Source: Rheum nobile
Taxonomy: Eukaryota; Streptophyta; Magnoliopsida; Caryophyllales; Polygonaceae
Assembly (NCBI GenBank): GCA_027886185.1
Contig: WOAB01000040.1
Coordinates: 5,642,001-5,706,000, forward strand
Length of the DNA stretch: 64,000 bases
Direction of reading: 5' to 3'
Under the pieces are notes generated by a model. The model was not told where the DNA came from, ran no database searches, and was given only the letters and a program-made list of their open reading frames with translations. The position numbers and the translations under genes were made by a program. Below are positions 31,440-47,045 of the stretch, piece after piece; position 1 is the first letter of the stretch, and every line of letters starts with the position of its first letter.

Positions 31440-34400
31440 CATGCTTGTAGTCCGGGGTTGGATACCCCGATGTTGGTTTTGTAGAGGTTGTGGGAACTAC
31501 GCTGTCTTCTATGACTACCCCCCTTACCATCATGATATTTGTCTAGCTCCGACTGTGCATATAGGGGAAACTCCTCTCTTGGCCCTTGAGAATAGGTCTC
31601 CTGATGAACTACATGTGGCTGAATTTTCTTCTTTAAATCTACACCCTAAGTTGATGCGATATGATTTGGATTGCAATTGTTTCTTAAGTTGGGAATTGGC
31701 AACAAGGATGATATTTTCTTTTTGGGGCCTTGGTACACTAAGTGGGCTCTCTAGGGGCCCTTTCGACATCATGTGCTACAGATCTTTGAAGCTTCTCCAT
31801 CCAGTTTTAACTGTCATATCCACTTTGTGTTGATAATTATTTAAATATAGGTAGTAGGGAGGAACCTCTTAGCAACCCCAAGTATTTTTATGCTTCTGAC
31901 CGTAGTGGCTCCTACGGGCCTAAGGCTTGTCGCATGGATGATTCTAATGACCCCTTAGGATACCGCATTCACTCTGTGGAAGGTATTAACAAGGAAATAG
32001 CATCATTCACTTGGGAAGGCATTAAGGAAGGTATGGAGGAATGGAGTACTTCACTAGTTGCACTTCTCTTAGATGTGAGAACTTCAAGGTCTGTTGTTTC
32101 AGAATATCCTAGCTAAGTACATTTGGAAGGTCAAACCGTTGAATATGTTCCACAAGAAAAATGGGCTTTGTTTGTTCAATCTCTCTTCCTCAGTAGATTT
32201 GAAATGGGTGCTGGATAGTGGGCCTTGGTTATATATGGGGCGCTTCCCCTTCATGCTGAAGTGGTGGAAGTACGGTATGAAGTTTGATTGGTTGTCTTTT
32301 GTCACGGCCTCAGTCTGGGTAACTCTTCCGAAAATCGACCCACTTTTCCTTGCATCTCCAAAAATGTGAAGTATCATTGAGATGATAACCGGGAAACCTA
32401 TCTTTGTGGATGCCCCTACATCACGCCTTGAAGATATTTCTTGTGCTCGATTGCTTGTTGAGGTTACAATGACGGAAGAAAAAATAACTAAACTGAAGCT
32501 ATAGAGGGAGGATGTTTTTTTTTTACACCCAACAATGTGGTTTGAATGGACTCCTTGACAATGTCACCATTGTGATCTTATTGGCCACTCGTCAGAACAG
32601 TGTGTGGGGAGGCCCTCCTCTCAACAACCTAAGATTCTGCAGAGAAGCTTCAGAGATCCCTGACCCATGGTCATAATTATAAATGGGTTGTGAGAAGGTC
32701 AACTGAATCTCCTAGGGAAACCTCCATCCTCTACGCCCACTCCTGCCCATGTATCAGGTTTAGGACCTAGGGTTGCTAACCGCCATAATCAAATCAGGAA
32801 GTGGGTATGGCGCATCAAGATGAAGCAGAATTGTCCTTCTCAATGAAATGGAAAAGGGGCGGGACGAGCAGACGAAAATGTAAGGCCGGTGCTCCTTTCT
32901 CAAAGCAGAACAACTCTGAATTGGACCGGATATGCACAATATGAGGGCGAACAATGCAAACAAATGTCCCATGACACCTCAGTTTCAACATCAGTTCTTG
33001 ATGATCAGTTGGTATAGGGTCGACATGACCAACATGCTGGACAAGGTCCACAAGACTAGTTGATTCGACTACAGACTATTGCTAATTGCTAATTGCTAAT
33101 CAGATGGGCACACTAAGAGTACTAAGCCACCAAGGAATTAGCGCCTCAGGATCATTAGAGAGTGATCAGTTGGTTCAAGGTCATCAAGAGAAACATGTTA
33201 TACAGGGCCAACAAGACCAATGGACTGCTGATCAGATGGGAGCGCCGAGTGAGAATGGACACCAGAGCCATGTGGTGTGGTCAGATATCATTGTTGCATG
33301 CTTTGACATAGAGCCTAAGGGCATACAAGGCAAGGCTAGCACTTCTACACCTTATGTTGAGGGTGTGATAAGTAGTCTAGCACATGATAGATGCCATTTA
33401 GATGATTTCATTCTGCTTACCAACCGTTATAGCCCCCTTGACCCCGATAGTCTATATAGTTGTAGCAACTATCCTATCTTTCTTCATGAATAGCCTCATA
33501 TGTGGAGCCTGTCAAGGGATTCAACCACATAGTGAAGCATGACATGGTTACTAGCTTTATTAATAGACACCACTTAGATCTGTTTCTATCTTAGAGTCCG
33601 ATCTTACACTGAGGAATGAAGCTAATTTTATGTTTAGATATTTCCGTGATTGATACCACTGCTCTGATACACCTCAGGATGGTAGGAGTAATATTCTAAT
33701 TTTTTTTGAACCTAACAGTAGGGGATATGCTGATCCTTTCTACCTCTGACCAGGTTATCAATGGCATTGCAAAGCCCAATGACAACTCTCTACCATTTTT
33801 TGTTTCAACGGTTTATGCAAGAAATCTTAAGGCTCAGAGAATAAGCACTGTCAAGACCTTATTTCTCTCTCCACCACCATCAGGCAACCTTGGGTGTGCC
33901 TGGGTGACTTCAACTGCATCCTGGATTGGACTGAAAAGAAGTCTAGCAGTGGAAGTGTGCACTTAATTCAGATGAGCTGGCCACCTTCTACCACAATGCA
34001 CAACGGGAAGATCTAAAATTTTATGGGCCCAAGCTTACTTGGAGCAATATGAGAAGCGGCCTCAACCACATACACTGCAATCTGGACATGGTGCTAGTGA
34101 ATGAGCAATGAAATGATGTTTTCCCGCAGTCTACTGCCTACTTTGACTCCCCTGGGCACTCTGATCACTCCCCAAGTATGGTTATTATTAATGAAGCTGG
34201 ATTGAGTAGGAAATTTCCCTTCAAATACAAGAACTTTTGGAGTACCCTTGAGGGATATAGTACTGTTATACAAGGTTCATGGGAAGTGTTTGTACTTGGT
34301 ACAAAACAATTCCAGATTGCCATGAGGCTCAAAGAAACTAAAGAAAGACTCAAACACTTGAAGAATGGAGTCCATGAAAATCTGGAAGAAGAAGCTAAAG

Positions 34401-34768
34401 AGAAGGAGGCGATCCTTAAGGATGCACATGAGGCCCTTCAGAGTGACATCTTCAATGTTAACCTACATGAAGCAGTCAAATGTGCTATAAGGGAAGCATA
34501 TGAGGTTACTGATAAGCTGATCAACTTCACGTCTCAAAGGGACAAACTGAAATGGATCAAGATGAGTGAAGAATCCTCCTTTATCTTTCTTAGACAATTC
34601 AAGATAAGGAAGAAGAGGAATGTCATCAATTTCCTTATCAAAGAGGACGGTTCACTCTTGGAGGACATAATTTCTATTAGACACGAGATCTTGGCTTTCT
34701 ACACTGACCTCATCGGCAGAGAATCCAATGTCACGCAATGGTCTACTGATGGACTGTTGGATTGTTAG
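31440..34768 (+). pseudogene. L1-type LINE, ORF1 and endonuclease remnants
   Basis: Order: DUF4283-like ORF1 part (VLDSGPWLYMGRFPFMLKWW, about 32190-32280; ITGKPIFVDAPTSRLED, about 32390); CCHC knuckle (CHHCDLIGHSSEQC, about 32565); endonuclease pieces with GDFNCILDW (about 33905) and SDHSPS (about 34165); then the linker before RT (34178-34768, KFPFKYKNFW... to ILAFYTDLIG). RT itself is missing: homology stops at 34768. At least three frameshifts or stops. 31440-31930 is upstream sequence of uncertain membership. Confidence 0.75.
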
Positions 34769-35111
34769 TGTTCTAATAAGAAGGTCTAGAACCTTCACAG
34801 AGAATGCACCGAAAATGTAAAGCTTTGCAAAGTATTGACCTTTTTCAACACAAGTACTTAGAGTGGAAACTCTAACTAACCAACATGTTAATTAGAGACA
34901 AACCTCTACCTTCAAGCTTCTCGCTTGAAAGGATCTAGAACAAGTTTACTTATCTTATCGATTTCTTGAGCAATTACAGAGACAAATGACAGTAAGGAAA
35001 ACAAAACACATGACTTAGACGAATGTGTCTTACATGTCATTGCATAGCAAGGGTTTCTCCAAACACGTCATCCATGTTGATCCCCGCATAATGCTCCTTG
35101 ACCAACGGCGG
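34769..35111. other. Unassigned spacer
   Basis: No frame or repeat recognised. It lies between the truncated LINE and the minus-strand PF04195-like fragment. Confidence 0.4.
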
Positions 35112-36264
35112 TTAGAAGGTCTGCATGACTTGTAAAGCCCGTCTTGTGGAGTTCGTAGCTGATGCGAGCAGCCCAGGTAGCTCAGACACATTCGAAGGGG
35201 GTGAAACCTTCTCCTTGATCGTCTTCTCTTTCTCTACAGCAGGGGTGGCCTTGGGCACGTCATGGACATCCTTGGAAATCGCGACCGGCTCAGAAACAGA
35301 AGAACCCTCTCCAAGAAGTTTCCTCTTCTTCGCCGCAATCTTGTCGGCAGTCGATTCAGCCCGTGTAGTCATGGAACCTGTGAAAAGATCAAGGCAATCA
35401 CACGTCAGATGCATGATAAACGCGTCACAAGAAAGAAACTGAAGATAAGGAGACTTACACATCTTGGGGGTGACGTCACGTTGACTTCTTCGGTGACAGG
35501 CTTTGTGAATATAACTTCCACGAACGTCGTCTCCGACGCCGACAAGACCAAAATCCTCTTAGTGATCTCCTCTGACTCTGATCTTGGCTGGATACTCTCT
35601 CGATCCACTGCCAACAAAAGAAGTGAGAAGCAAGGTTAATCTACATCGAAAAAATTAAGGAAAAGTTAAAAATTACCCTCTTTGTGCCACGAGTGGCGCA
35701 TGAAATCACATTTCTCTCTCCTAGAGATGCCTTCTTGACGAAGAAGAAGCAGTCAGAACAACCCCAATCATTCTTTATAGCGTAGATTACCAGACAAGGC
35801 CGCCAAAATCTAGATTTACAGGTGACGGGCCCTTGGCCACAAAGGGCCAGAGAGTAGGAGTAGAGAAGATCATGGATCATAAAGGGGATATTGTGGGTTT
35901 CGATTATACTGTCCAGGGTGAGGAAAATCCTCTAGGTTTGGGGGAGGATTTTGCCGATTCCTATTTGGAGGGAGGTTAAGAAAGAGCCCACAAGAGGATA
36001 GAAGGGGAGCCTATGCCCGATTATGAAGGAATACTCAAACATGCATATCCACCCGTTGCAGTATTGGTCCGGATAGACGGTTTCATCCAGCACCATCATG
36101 TTAGTGTCTTCTGGAAAGCTGACGGCCTTGATGAAAGGCTTAGGGTTTGTTACAGAGGAATCCCTTTGGTAGGGCTTAGCGAGCATGTGTTGGGTGAATA
36201 AGAGAATATGTTCATGTTTAGGTTTTTGAGCGTCAATTGGGCCAGAATTGATTGTTTCTACCAT
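35112..36264 (-). pseudogene. Fragment of a plant transposon protein (PF04195-like)
   Basis: Minus-strand open pieces 35932-36264, 35641-35880 and 35112-35462. The first contains GWICMFEYSFIIGHRLPF followed by PLVGSFLTSLQIGIGKILP, the typical text of 'putative gypsy-type transposon' proteins (PF04195). The second has DWGCSDCFFFVKKASLGERN, matching the downstream part of that domain. The third is a low-complexity Lys/Glu/Ser tail (AAKKRKLLGEGSSVSEP). Spacing suggests exons or broken frames of one protein. RT or transposase is not present nearby. Confidence 0.55.
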
Positions 36265-37099
36265 TGGAGGGAAACTTTTTGAAGGAAGCGAGAAGAGAAA
36301 TGAAGAAGGAGAGAAATGAAGAACTGTACATGTAAAGAATACAAAGGTGCAAGGGTGTGAAGAAAAAAATCAACTCTACTTTACCTTAAATGGGGAAGAA
36401 CCAGAGTTTGAAATTTGAAAAGATCTTGACAAGACATTTGATGTGATCGGCAGAAATCTAGATTCCAAGGCGACGAATTAAAGGCGTTTCCCATGCTCAG
36501 ACGCTTCGCCTGCCAAACTCCTTTGCGGTATTGTTAGAGCCTTTGGATCCCGTCCACGTGGAAAGCCTAGAGGTGTCCAGATGCAAAGGCACGAATCGTG
36601 GAGATCACTATTGAAGAATGATGCTGTAAGAATGACCGTCATCAGGAGGGGCTGTAAAGAGTTGCTGCCAAACGACGTATCCAGGAAGATCTTATTTCCA
36701 TATTTTCGACGCCCTTAGCTCGAAAAAAGGGGAAACCCGTCAAAGTCCACACACTAGGAGATATATTATTTTATGGGTCATAATATTCCTTGTTCCATAT
36801 GAGGAAATATTATTACCTTGTTTGTTTATATTATGTTAGGCTCCAAGCCATGATCTTATCTTATTTTTATGGTAAATCCTATTTCTTGTAGGATTATCAT
36901 TGGACCTCTATATAAAGAGTGTCAAACTTGTGTAACATAAACAAGCATACGCTTACATTCATACTCTCATACAACATTACAATTCCGATTTTTTCTCAAG
37001 AAAGCTTGTTTTATTCCTATAACGTGTAATCCTTCACCCCATACTCCACAATCAAAGCGAATTGCGTCATGATATGAAATCCTGCCCAAACATGTGTAG
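36265..37099. promoter_or_regulatory. Promoter-like region (possible solo LTR piece)
   Basis: Contains CTCTATATAAAGAGTG (36906-36921) followed by a leader-like CA-rich stretch (AACATAAACAAGCATACGC). It looks like an LTR core promoter in plus orientation. No matching second copy is in the window and there is no gene downstream. Confidence 0.3.
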
Positions 37100-38060
37100 C
37101 GTTATACGTATATGTGTATCACATTTAATGTGTTTTGTGCATTACATACCACGTGTTTGTGCATTACATTTCCATGTGTTTGTGCATTATATTTTCATGT
37201 GTTTGTGCATCACAATATTTTATGTGTTTTTTTAATATAAAGTGGGCATGAAATTTTAATGTGTTTATTTATTATTATCTGCACCGCATTTCATGTGTTT
37301 GTGCATCACATTTTTCTATGTTTGTGCATCACATGTGCATGTGTTTGTGCATAACAACTATGTTATTTCATGTTTTGTGCACCATATTTTTCTATTTTTT
37401 ACATGTTTTTTGTGCATAATATTTATGTTTTTATGAGTACCACATTTTATGTATTTGTGCACCTCATTTTTCTATATTTGTGCATCATATTTCCATGTAT
37501 TTGTGCATAACATTTATGTTATTATGTGCACCCCATTTGATGTGTTTGTGCACTGTATTTTTCTATGTTTGTGCATAAAATTTGTGTTATCATGTGCACC
37601 ACATTGGATGTGTTTGTGCACCATATTTCATTTGTTTATGCACTACATTTCATGTGTTTGTGCACCATATTTCATGTATTTATGAATCATATTTTCACGT
37701 GTTTGTGCATCACATTTATGTTATTATGTGCATCACATGCATTTATGTTAAATTTGTGCATCACGTTTATGTTATTATGTGCATAACATATCATGTGTTT
37801 GTGCAACACATAATCTTACATACTTGGTGCACTTTTTAAAATTACAATGACTCGTGTGTTTTTTACTTCCATTTGTATAGGAAAATACTATATTGAATGT
37901 AACATGTGCTAATCACATGACAATTTTATTGAAAATTCAATCCCAACCCATATCTTTTCACGAAAATGCATGATCTTACACATCGATGCACATACTTTAA
38001 ATAGAATATTATTCCACAAGTCAATATATTTTAGGTGCACATTTCAACATACTCTGGTGC
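37100..38060. repeat. TGTGTTTGTGCATCACAT repeat array
   Basis: More than 25 drifting copies of ATGTGTTTGTGCATCACATTT, spaced about 20-30 bp. The core TGTGCAT is the reverse complement of the ATGCACA core at 24830-25500. Short frames across it (CVCAPYF..., VFVHHI...) are artefacts of the repeat. Confidence 0.75.
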
Positions 38061-38549
38061 ACATTTAACCGCGCCCAACGAAGTTCACCGCGAATTGTAC
38101 GGAATACGGATATAATTCGGCAATGCTATTTTGTTTTTGCTTTTTAATGAAAAATCAATGTGTGCTGTTGTTTTCGAATCTGGACGGTTGAGATTTGTTC
38201 ACACATTCACACCTTAGCCTCTGTTATCACCTGATCAACCCCATATATAGAATTAAGATGAAGTGAATATACTTTTTACGGTAAATAGTAAGGAAGAATT
38301 ACAATCCTACGATTAAGGTAATCCAAGCGTCTAGATTTATCTTATCTTTATCCCGTAGACACACGCACACAATATTTAATTTCAAAAACTCAATTTGGAA
38401 ACATCATCTACCCAATCCCGGATATATTGATGATCGTACCCATCTTTTTTTTTGAATGAAAAGGTAATAATTTCATTCAAGGTAAGTAACAGAAACTTAC
38501 AAAATCCTAGGCAATCCTAGGTGTTACAAGGATGGTTCCTAATCCCCAC

Positions 38550-41500
38550 TCTAGCTAACCAAGCTCTTGTCTCTCTATTATCTTTTTTTCATCTATAACT
38601 AGTACAACTTCTAACATGATTAATGATAATCTTAGAACATTCATGTGAATTGATGTTCTTTTCTTGGAAAACCTTGAGATTCTTGCACCTCTAGATGTAG
38701 TATATGGAAGCAGTAATACTACATACCCAGAATGCAAATCTTAGGGTATTCTTGTTTTTTAGTTTCCTCATGCAACTAATCCAGTCATGGATGTTTGTGT
38801 GTCTTCTACCTATTTCCCCCCTGCTCAGCACCTTGCTCATGACTTCCTTGGAGAGTTTTCAGTGGAACCAAATGTGCTTAGTGGTCTCTTGATCTTGATT
38901 GCATAGTGGACACAAGTCCTCTTGGATGATGCTCATGCTTTTTAGTTCGTGCTTGGTAAACACTCCTATTTGTATGACCATCCAGTTCATAAAGGAAATT
39001 CTATGGGTGATGAGCTTGCCCCATATCCATCTATTCCAGTCTGTTGTTGTCCCATTGTGCCTGAGCTCATCATATAGAGATTTGCTATCAAATTTCTCTC
39101 TTCTTGACATGATGATGGGAGCATGTCCTGCATTCAGATACTGTAGAATTGAATCACGGGTATTAAGAAGAGTTGTCCAAAAGGCACTATCTGTTCCTTT
39201 CCTTTTGATCTCCCAGAAGTTCACGTTCTTGATCAAGTTAGCCCTTCCCCAGGTATGCCAAATGGAATCCGAGTCATTGAGAAGGTCATATATTATTTCA
39301 GTGATTGAGGTTTTACTCTAGGATAGAACCTCCTTGAGACCCAATCCTCCATCATCTCTTGGTCTGCATACTTTGCTCTAAGCCACTGGAGCTTTCTTAC
39401 CCTCACTACATCCACTCCATAGGAAGTTTCTCATGATGGCATTGATAATTTTGATGATCTTTTTGGGAATAATGAACACCTTGCACTAGTAATTGATTAT
39501 GCCATACAAAACTGCATTGATCAATTGAAGTCTCCCTGTATAAGAAAGGTGTCTAGAGGCCCAACAGTTGACCTTTCATGTGATTTTGCTGACAAGGAGC
39601 TCAAAGTCTTTAGTCAAAGCTTTCCTACTACAAAGGGGAACCCCTAAATAAGTCACTAGGATGGTACCCTTTTCCATTTCCATCAGTTCAAGTGTTTCAC
39701 ATTCAAGTCTGACATCCATTCCAACAAAGTAGATTTTTGATTTGTTGTTGTTGTTGATGAGCCCTGAGCACTTGCTGAAGTCATCAAGGATCTATTTTAC
39801 AATGTGGAGAGTGGTGATGTTACCATGTGTGAAGATGAATAAGTCATCTGCAAAGCAAAGATGTGAAATTCCTGTTATGTTGCACTGATGATGGAGTTTG
39901 AAAGATCTTTCTTTGCTTATGAAATTGAGTAGTTGAGTGAGGTACTTCATGATGAAAACAAAGAGATAAGGGGCAAGAGGATCACCTTGTCTCAAGCCTC
40001 TTTTACTTTTAATGAAGCCCACAAGCTCCCCTCCAATATTGATGGTGAATGAACTACTCATAACACACTCCCTTATCCAGTTTGTCATAGTTGGGTGAAG
40101 GCCAAAATCTCAGAGTATCTGAAATAATAACTGCCAGTTAGATGCATCATAAGCCTTTCTGAGGTCAATCTTGATAGCATTGCGAGGACTGGTGTATTTC
40201 CTATTGTATCCCTTGATCAAGTCATGGAAGACAACAATGTTGTGCCTAATTGATCTTCCTTTGATGAAGGCACCCTGAACTCTGTCTATCAGCTTGGGGA
40301 GGACATATTGTAGCCTAGAGACAGTAAGCATGGAGATAATTTTATATATGACAATACAACAAGCAATAGGTTTGTAATCTTGGATTGTGTTTGGTTGATC
40401 TGTTTTAGAGATAAGAGCAATAGTTGAGCATCCTATTTGTTTTAGAAGTTTTCCATGTTCGAAGAAGTCAAGAACTGCATTTGTGACTTCATTTCCAACA
40501 GTCTTCCAAGCATCTTTGTAAAATTTAGCTCCATAACCATCTGGTCCAGGATCCTTGTTATTGCCAATGTCAAAGAGTGCTCTTCTGACTTCTTCTCTCT
40601 GTATAGGTCTGATCATATTACTTTGGTCATGTGCATCAGCAACATACCCTTCTGAAATGATTCTAGAATCATGAGGAGAGCATTGTCTTTCATGTCCATA
40701 CCAATTGTGAAAATGATGAATAATGTGATCTTTGATTTCTTAGGGATCAGTTAAGAGTCTGCTTGTATCATTGATGATAGCTAAAATTTTGCTTATGGCT
40801 TTCCTAGCTTTGATAGAATTGTAGAAGTAGCTACTACATTGGTCTTGAAATTTGATCCAATGTAGTTTAGCATTCTGCTAAAGGTTGTAGTTCTTTATTT
40901 GGATGGCCTTTCTGATGAGAATAAGAGTCTCTTCATCATTATCAAGAAATTGCTTGTCATCTAGTCTGATCTGCAGTTCATTTTGTAGGAGTTCAAGCTT
41001 GTTGTGAAGGTTGTTGATGTTTTCTTGATCAGAATCAATGGATCTGATGTGGAGTTTGCGAAAGGGAGCTTTAAGAGTCTTGAGTTCGGAAACCAGTTTG
41101 TACATAGGAACACCTAGGTAGTTTGTCTTCAACAAGAATTGACAGTGTTCAGAAACTCAGGATGCATGGCCCATGCATTGCAGTATCTGGAAGTTTTTCT
41201 CCTTGGAGAAAGGATGCTAGGGATCTTGAGAATAGTTCGGGAGTGATCAAAGCACTCTCTGTTGGCAAAATAGGCAAAAGCACTGGGGAAGGTGTCCATC
41301 CATTCTTGGTTGGCAACCACTCTATCAAGCTTACATTGAATCAAAGTTCCATCTCTATGTTTATTGGACCAGGTAAAATAAGCACCAGTAGCAACAATGT
41401 CAATCAAGCCAGCATTTATCAAGCAGTGCTTCAGATCAAAGTTGGAAGGAGAGGAGGTGTTATGCTCAGAAGCTTTCTCTCTGCTGTCAGTGATGGCATT

Positions 41501-41940
41501 AAAGTCTCCAAGAGATACCTAAGGCAAACCTGCATATTGTACAGTAGTACTTTTCGAAAATTTCCAAAGCTCTTGTCTATTAAGAGCATTTTTAGAACCA
41601 TAGATAAAAGAGACAAGAACATGCTTAGGGAGACTGGGAGAGGAAATCTTACAAAGTAAAATTTGAGAAGTCTCTAAAATGATAGACTCAATATTAATAC
41701 TATCTTTCCAAAAATCCAAATTCAGCCATTGATACATGTACAATTAGTGACTCTATTCCAGCCCTTGAGCACCAATTTTGAGGTCTTGTCTGCATTAGGT
41801 TCTCTGACACTAGTCTCCAAAATGGTTAGGAATTCTTCCACGTTGTATTGTCTCCCGAATTTCTCAACAAAAGTATGAATTGTGGGGTTGTTTAATCCCC
41901 TAATATTCCATCTGGAAATGGTAAGACTATTCATTGGAAT
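38550..41940 (-). pseudogene. LINE ORF2 (endonuclease, reverse transcriptase, zf-RVT), broken
   Basis: The endonuclease start (SRWNIRGLNNP) is near 41925 and its later part (YFTWSNKHRDG, KLDRVVANQEW) at 41129-41422. RT motifs: KDPGPDGYGAKFYKDAW, IALISKTDQP and GAFIKGRSIRHN (40110-40616), then GLRQGDPLAPYLFVF and LCFADDLFIF (39792-40088). The C-terminal zinc region is at 38859-39236 (RISFMNWMVIQIG, CPLCNQDQETTKHIWF). This would nick target DNA and reverse transcribe its own RNA. Several stop codons and frame changes (near 40090, 40630-40860, 39240-39790) make it inactive. Confidence 0.85.
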
Positions 41941-41999
41941 GAGTTGCATCAGTGTCCACTCCAATGCCATTTTCTTCAGTGCTCTCCAGAATATCACTT

Positions 42000-43332
<1,333 letters not shown>

Positions 43333-45149
43333 ATTCTAGATTATGAGGATATTTTGTGTCGCGCCTGGGGCGCGTTGTATAGGTCTCACACGAGTTTCTC
43401 TATCATACCCATATTTTGGTAACTCCTTATTAATTAGAAAAGAATGTTATCCCAATGCTTTTCAAATTAGTATTTTAATTGCCAATATGTCTTCCATGGT
43501 GGATCTAAATTAATCGAATGAGACCGTGACATTATTTTATTTTGGATACAATCATGGTCCATTGCTACCATCTTCTTCGATAAATAGTTTGAGCATAGTT
43601 GGGTATATTTCAATTTAATGGAGTGAAAATTACTTTTGTTATTAATACTTGTATCCCTTCAAATTTGAATATGCGGAATTTTCAAATATACATGTTCTTT
43701 TTTTTTTTTGTTGAAAAAAAATATACATGTTTTTCATCCTCAAATCAAACAAGAAGTGAAGGGTCGAACACAGGATATCTTTCACATAAACTTCTATGTT
43801 ACATGACTCATTTTATGATGAACAAGGTCGAAAAGAAGACAAGTCTTCCTATTTATTGTGATAATATAATTTTTCATTTTGGGGATGTTTTTTATCCAGA
43901 AATTTATTGTCGATTGTTCATCTGTAATAGTGTAGTTATTCATTATGTATAATATAATTGTTCATTGCATATGATGTAAATTTCATGTACAAGAAGTTCT
44001 TGTTCAAGAATAGAAGTTTAAATGATTTTTTGATCTATGTGATTTATTTGTGATTGTTCATTGCGGATAATGTAATTGTACATTGCGGATAACATAATTG
44101 TTCATTGAAGTTCACATAAGTGTTCATGAACAATTACAATTTTAGAAATGAACACTCAGTGACAATAATAATAAAAAAATGTTGACAAAAAAAAAATGTA
44201 CGGCTGAGATCGCTTCGCATTTCGCACGGGAAGGGCATTTCGCACGGGAACCCAAATCTCAAGAATTATAACTAAAAAGGATAAATATTGTAGGCATTTG
44301 TTTTCTATTTTTGAATGGATTCGGTGAGAGAAGAGCATAATATGACCATATGTAGCCTACTTGACAAACCGTTAGATTCTCGAATGAAGAGCTTCAAATA
44401 CTCCTCATTATTTATCGTAACATCTTTCCTCACTTGAACCCGGTCCTATATATATGAATCTAATTTTATGTCGTCTTAATTTTGAATTAGTACTTGCCTA
44501 GTCCAACATACTAATTTTCTTCTTCGATTTTTTTATAAGGAAAAGATTAGGGCGCCTAAACATGGTTATTAGGCCACCCTAAAGCATCGTTATGTATGAG
44601 ATACGAAGAATCTGATCTTGAGACAACTTAATAGTCGAGGCAAAATGGCTCAAATGGGTCAATATGTCCACCACCCGGTTCACCTTCATGAAAGAATGAC
44701 AAATATGAACATATGAAAGAGTCTGAAGGTCGTAGATAGGCTTAAGCAAACGCGGGCTGGCCTGACCACCCGTATAAACAGGTGGATATGACCACTTTAT
44801 TTAACTCATTTAGCATGCTTAGCCCGACCCATTGGTTTATGCGGCCGAACGCGGACACTGACAATAGCCCATTTAGCCCGAATAGCTCGTCCGAAAGCCT
44901 GAATTAATTTTCAAATATGATAATATATATATATATATATATATGTTTATATATCAAATATAAGTTATAAAATTATTATAGAAATATAAATAGACTTAAT
45001 CTAACTTTAATCAAACATTTTGTTCCTCTTCGCTTCTATGTTGTATTATTTTGGCCCGCCCGTTTACGTCGTGTTATTTTGTGGGATATATTTGTTATGA
45101 ATGTCAATGATTTGTGCACACTATTATGTTAACAACATGGCTTTTATGT

Positions 45150-45480
45150 CTTTTAATTAAGGTTATTGAGCAACATCAACTTTATTCTTATTTTTATACG
45201 TGTATTCGCTACAAATAAAAACTATACAAATTGTTCGACGTGTATCTAATCACCTCTACTATAACCATATCAACTAAATTAGATTATTCCATTACTAAAA
45301 ATATATTACTTATATGATCGATTATTCGGTTAACCAAATATAGAAAACCAATTAACCATTACCATACCATAAAATTTCGGTCAGTTAATTGTACCGTAAC
45401 ATCGGTTAGTTTTTGGTCGATTAACCTGAAAAAATGCCATTTTTTTGGTTTTTCGGTTTCGGTATTTGCGCCTACCCCAA
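45150..45480 (+). repeat. Direct repeat, left copy
   Basis: From CAACTTTATTCTT through CGGTTAACCA to the AACCTGAAAAAATGCC region; it aligns with 46700-47045 at roughly 85% by eye. It may be the arms of one element or an old duplication. Confidence 0.65.
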
Positions 45481-45539
45481 CTTGTATGTGCACAGTTTTA
45501 ACTGGCCAATGTTGCTTTCGGTTTTTTCCACGCGCCCAC

Positions 45540-46170
45540 CTGAGATAGAATTTGCACATGTGTTGGCATGTGTGTGCATAAATATTGGTTTTATGTGCAC
45601 AAGTTTTGACTGACCAATTTTTTCAAGCATCTTTTATTTCGTGCGCGCACCTAAGACGAAATGTGTGCATGTTTTGACTTGTCTGTAGATATTGACATGT
45701 AAGTGCACCTATATTTTTACAGTGTATGCATACGTTTTTCTGATAAAAATGTTCATGAGTTTTAAACTATGTGTACATGACTTGTGAAGTGCATAATTTT
45801 TGCGCGTATGTGCATGAATGATGACATGTATGTTCATTTAATTTGTACTAAGTGTGCATATATCATGTTTGTATTGAAATGTGTAGGAGTTTGAAAATGT
45901 GTGTGCATGACTTGTGAAGTATATACGTTTTTGCATGTATGTGCATGAGTAATGACTTGTATGTGCACCTATTTTGTACTAGGTGTGCATATATCATATT
46001 TGTATTGAAATGTGCATGAGTTTTAAACTATGTGTGCATGAATTTTGAAGTGCATCCGTTTTTTGCATGTATGTGCACAAAAAATAGTCTACATGTGCAT
46101 CTATTTTTGAACTAGATGTGCATTTCATTTAATTTATTTATGTGCATTTTTTTTTAATAAGGATGATTTT
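45540..46170. repeat. Third TGTGCAT array
   Basis: Repeats of TGTGTGCATGACTTGTGAAG and ATGTGCATGAGTTTTAAACT at irregular 30-60 bp spacing. Not coding. Confidence 0.6.
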
Positions 46171-46699
46171 TGCCTGAATGCATGCAAATTTGCCTGAATG
46201 TGTAAACAAAATTTAGACCTGAAAAGAAGAAAAAAAATGGCGTGGTTTGATGTGCATATAAAATTTAACCTCGGTAAGAAAAAAATTGGTCGGAACGTCG
46301 GTCACATGACCACTTAAATGAGATAATAAATAGAAAAATATGGAAGGAAAAATAAAAAATAAAAGAGCATAGTTAATAGGGAATGAATCCATGACTTGCT
46401 GGTACATGTGGGCACGGTTGGTTAACCGGACTTCGATTAATCAAGATTTCGGTTAATAGGTTTCTATAACCGTGAACTGAACCGTTTATCTCGGTTAACC
46501 ATGTTGGTCAACCGGAATTTCGGTCCGGTTAATCGATTAACCAAATGCCTCTAAATTAACATTATATCAACTTAAGCAATTAAATAATCATATCTTTTAT
46601 ATATATATTATAATGATGATTTTACATATAAAAATGGAAACAATCAAAATAAGTTGTACCAAGTTACATATTTAATTCAAAGACATACCTAATTTAGTT

Positions 46700-47045
46700 A
46701 TCATATAGCATTTCATAACATGGTTATTCTACAATCTCAACTTTATTCTTGTTTGTGTATGTGTGTTCGCTACAAATACAAACTATACAACTTATTCAAC
46801 GTGTATCTAAACACTTCTACTATAACCATGTCAACTAAATTAGATTATTCCACTACTAAAAATATATTATTTATATGGTCGCTTATTCGGTTAACCACAT
46901 ATATAAAAATAACTAACCGATACCACACCATAAATATTCGGTCGGTTAGTTCTAGTGTAACTCTGATTACTTTTTAATCGGTTAACCTAAAAAACGCCGT
47001 TTTTTCGTTACGATTTTTCGGTTATAGTATTTTGTGCACGCCCCT
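46700..47045 (+). repeat. Direct repeat, right copy
   Basis: Partner of 45150-45480 in the same orientation; the sequence between them contains the TGTGCAT array. Confidence 0.65.

Noticed and set aside
36013..36201. Plus-strand 62-codon ORF
   Set aside because: It is opposite the PF04195-like minus frame, which has the recognisable domain text.
37449..37839. Cys/His-rich frames (CAPYF, VHHI text) as a zinc protein
   Set aside because: They arise from the TGTGCATCACAT repeat, in all three frames.
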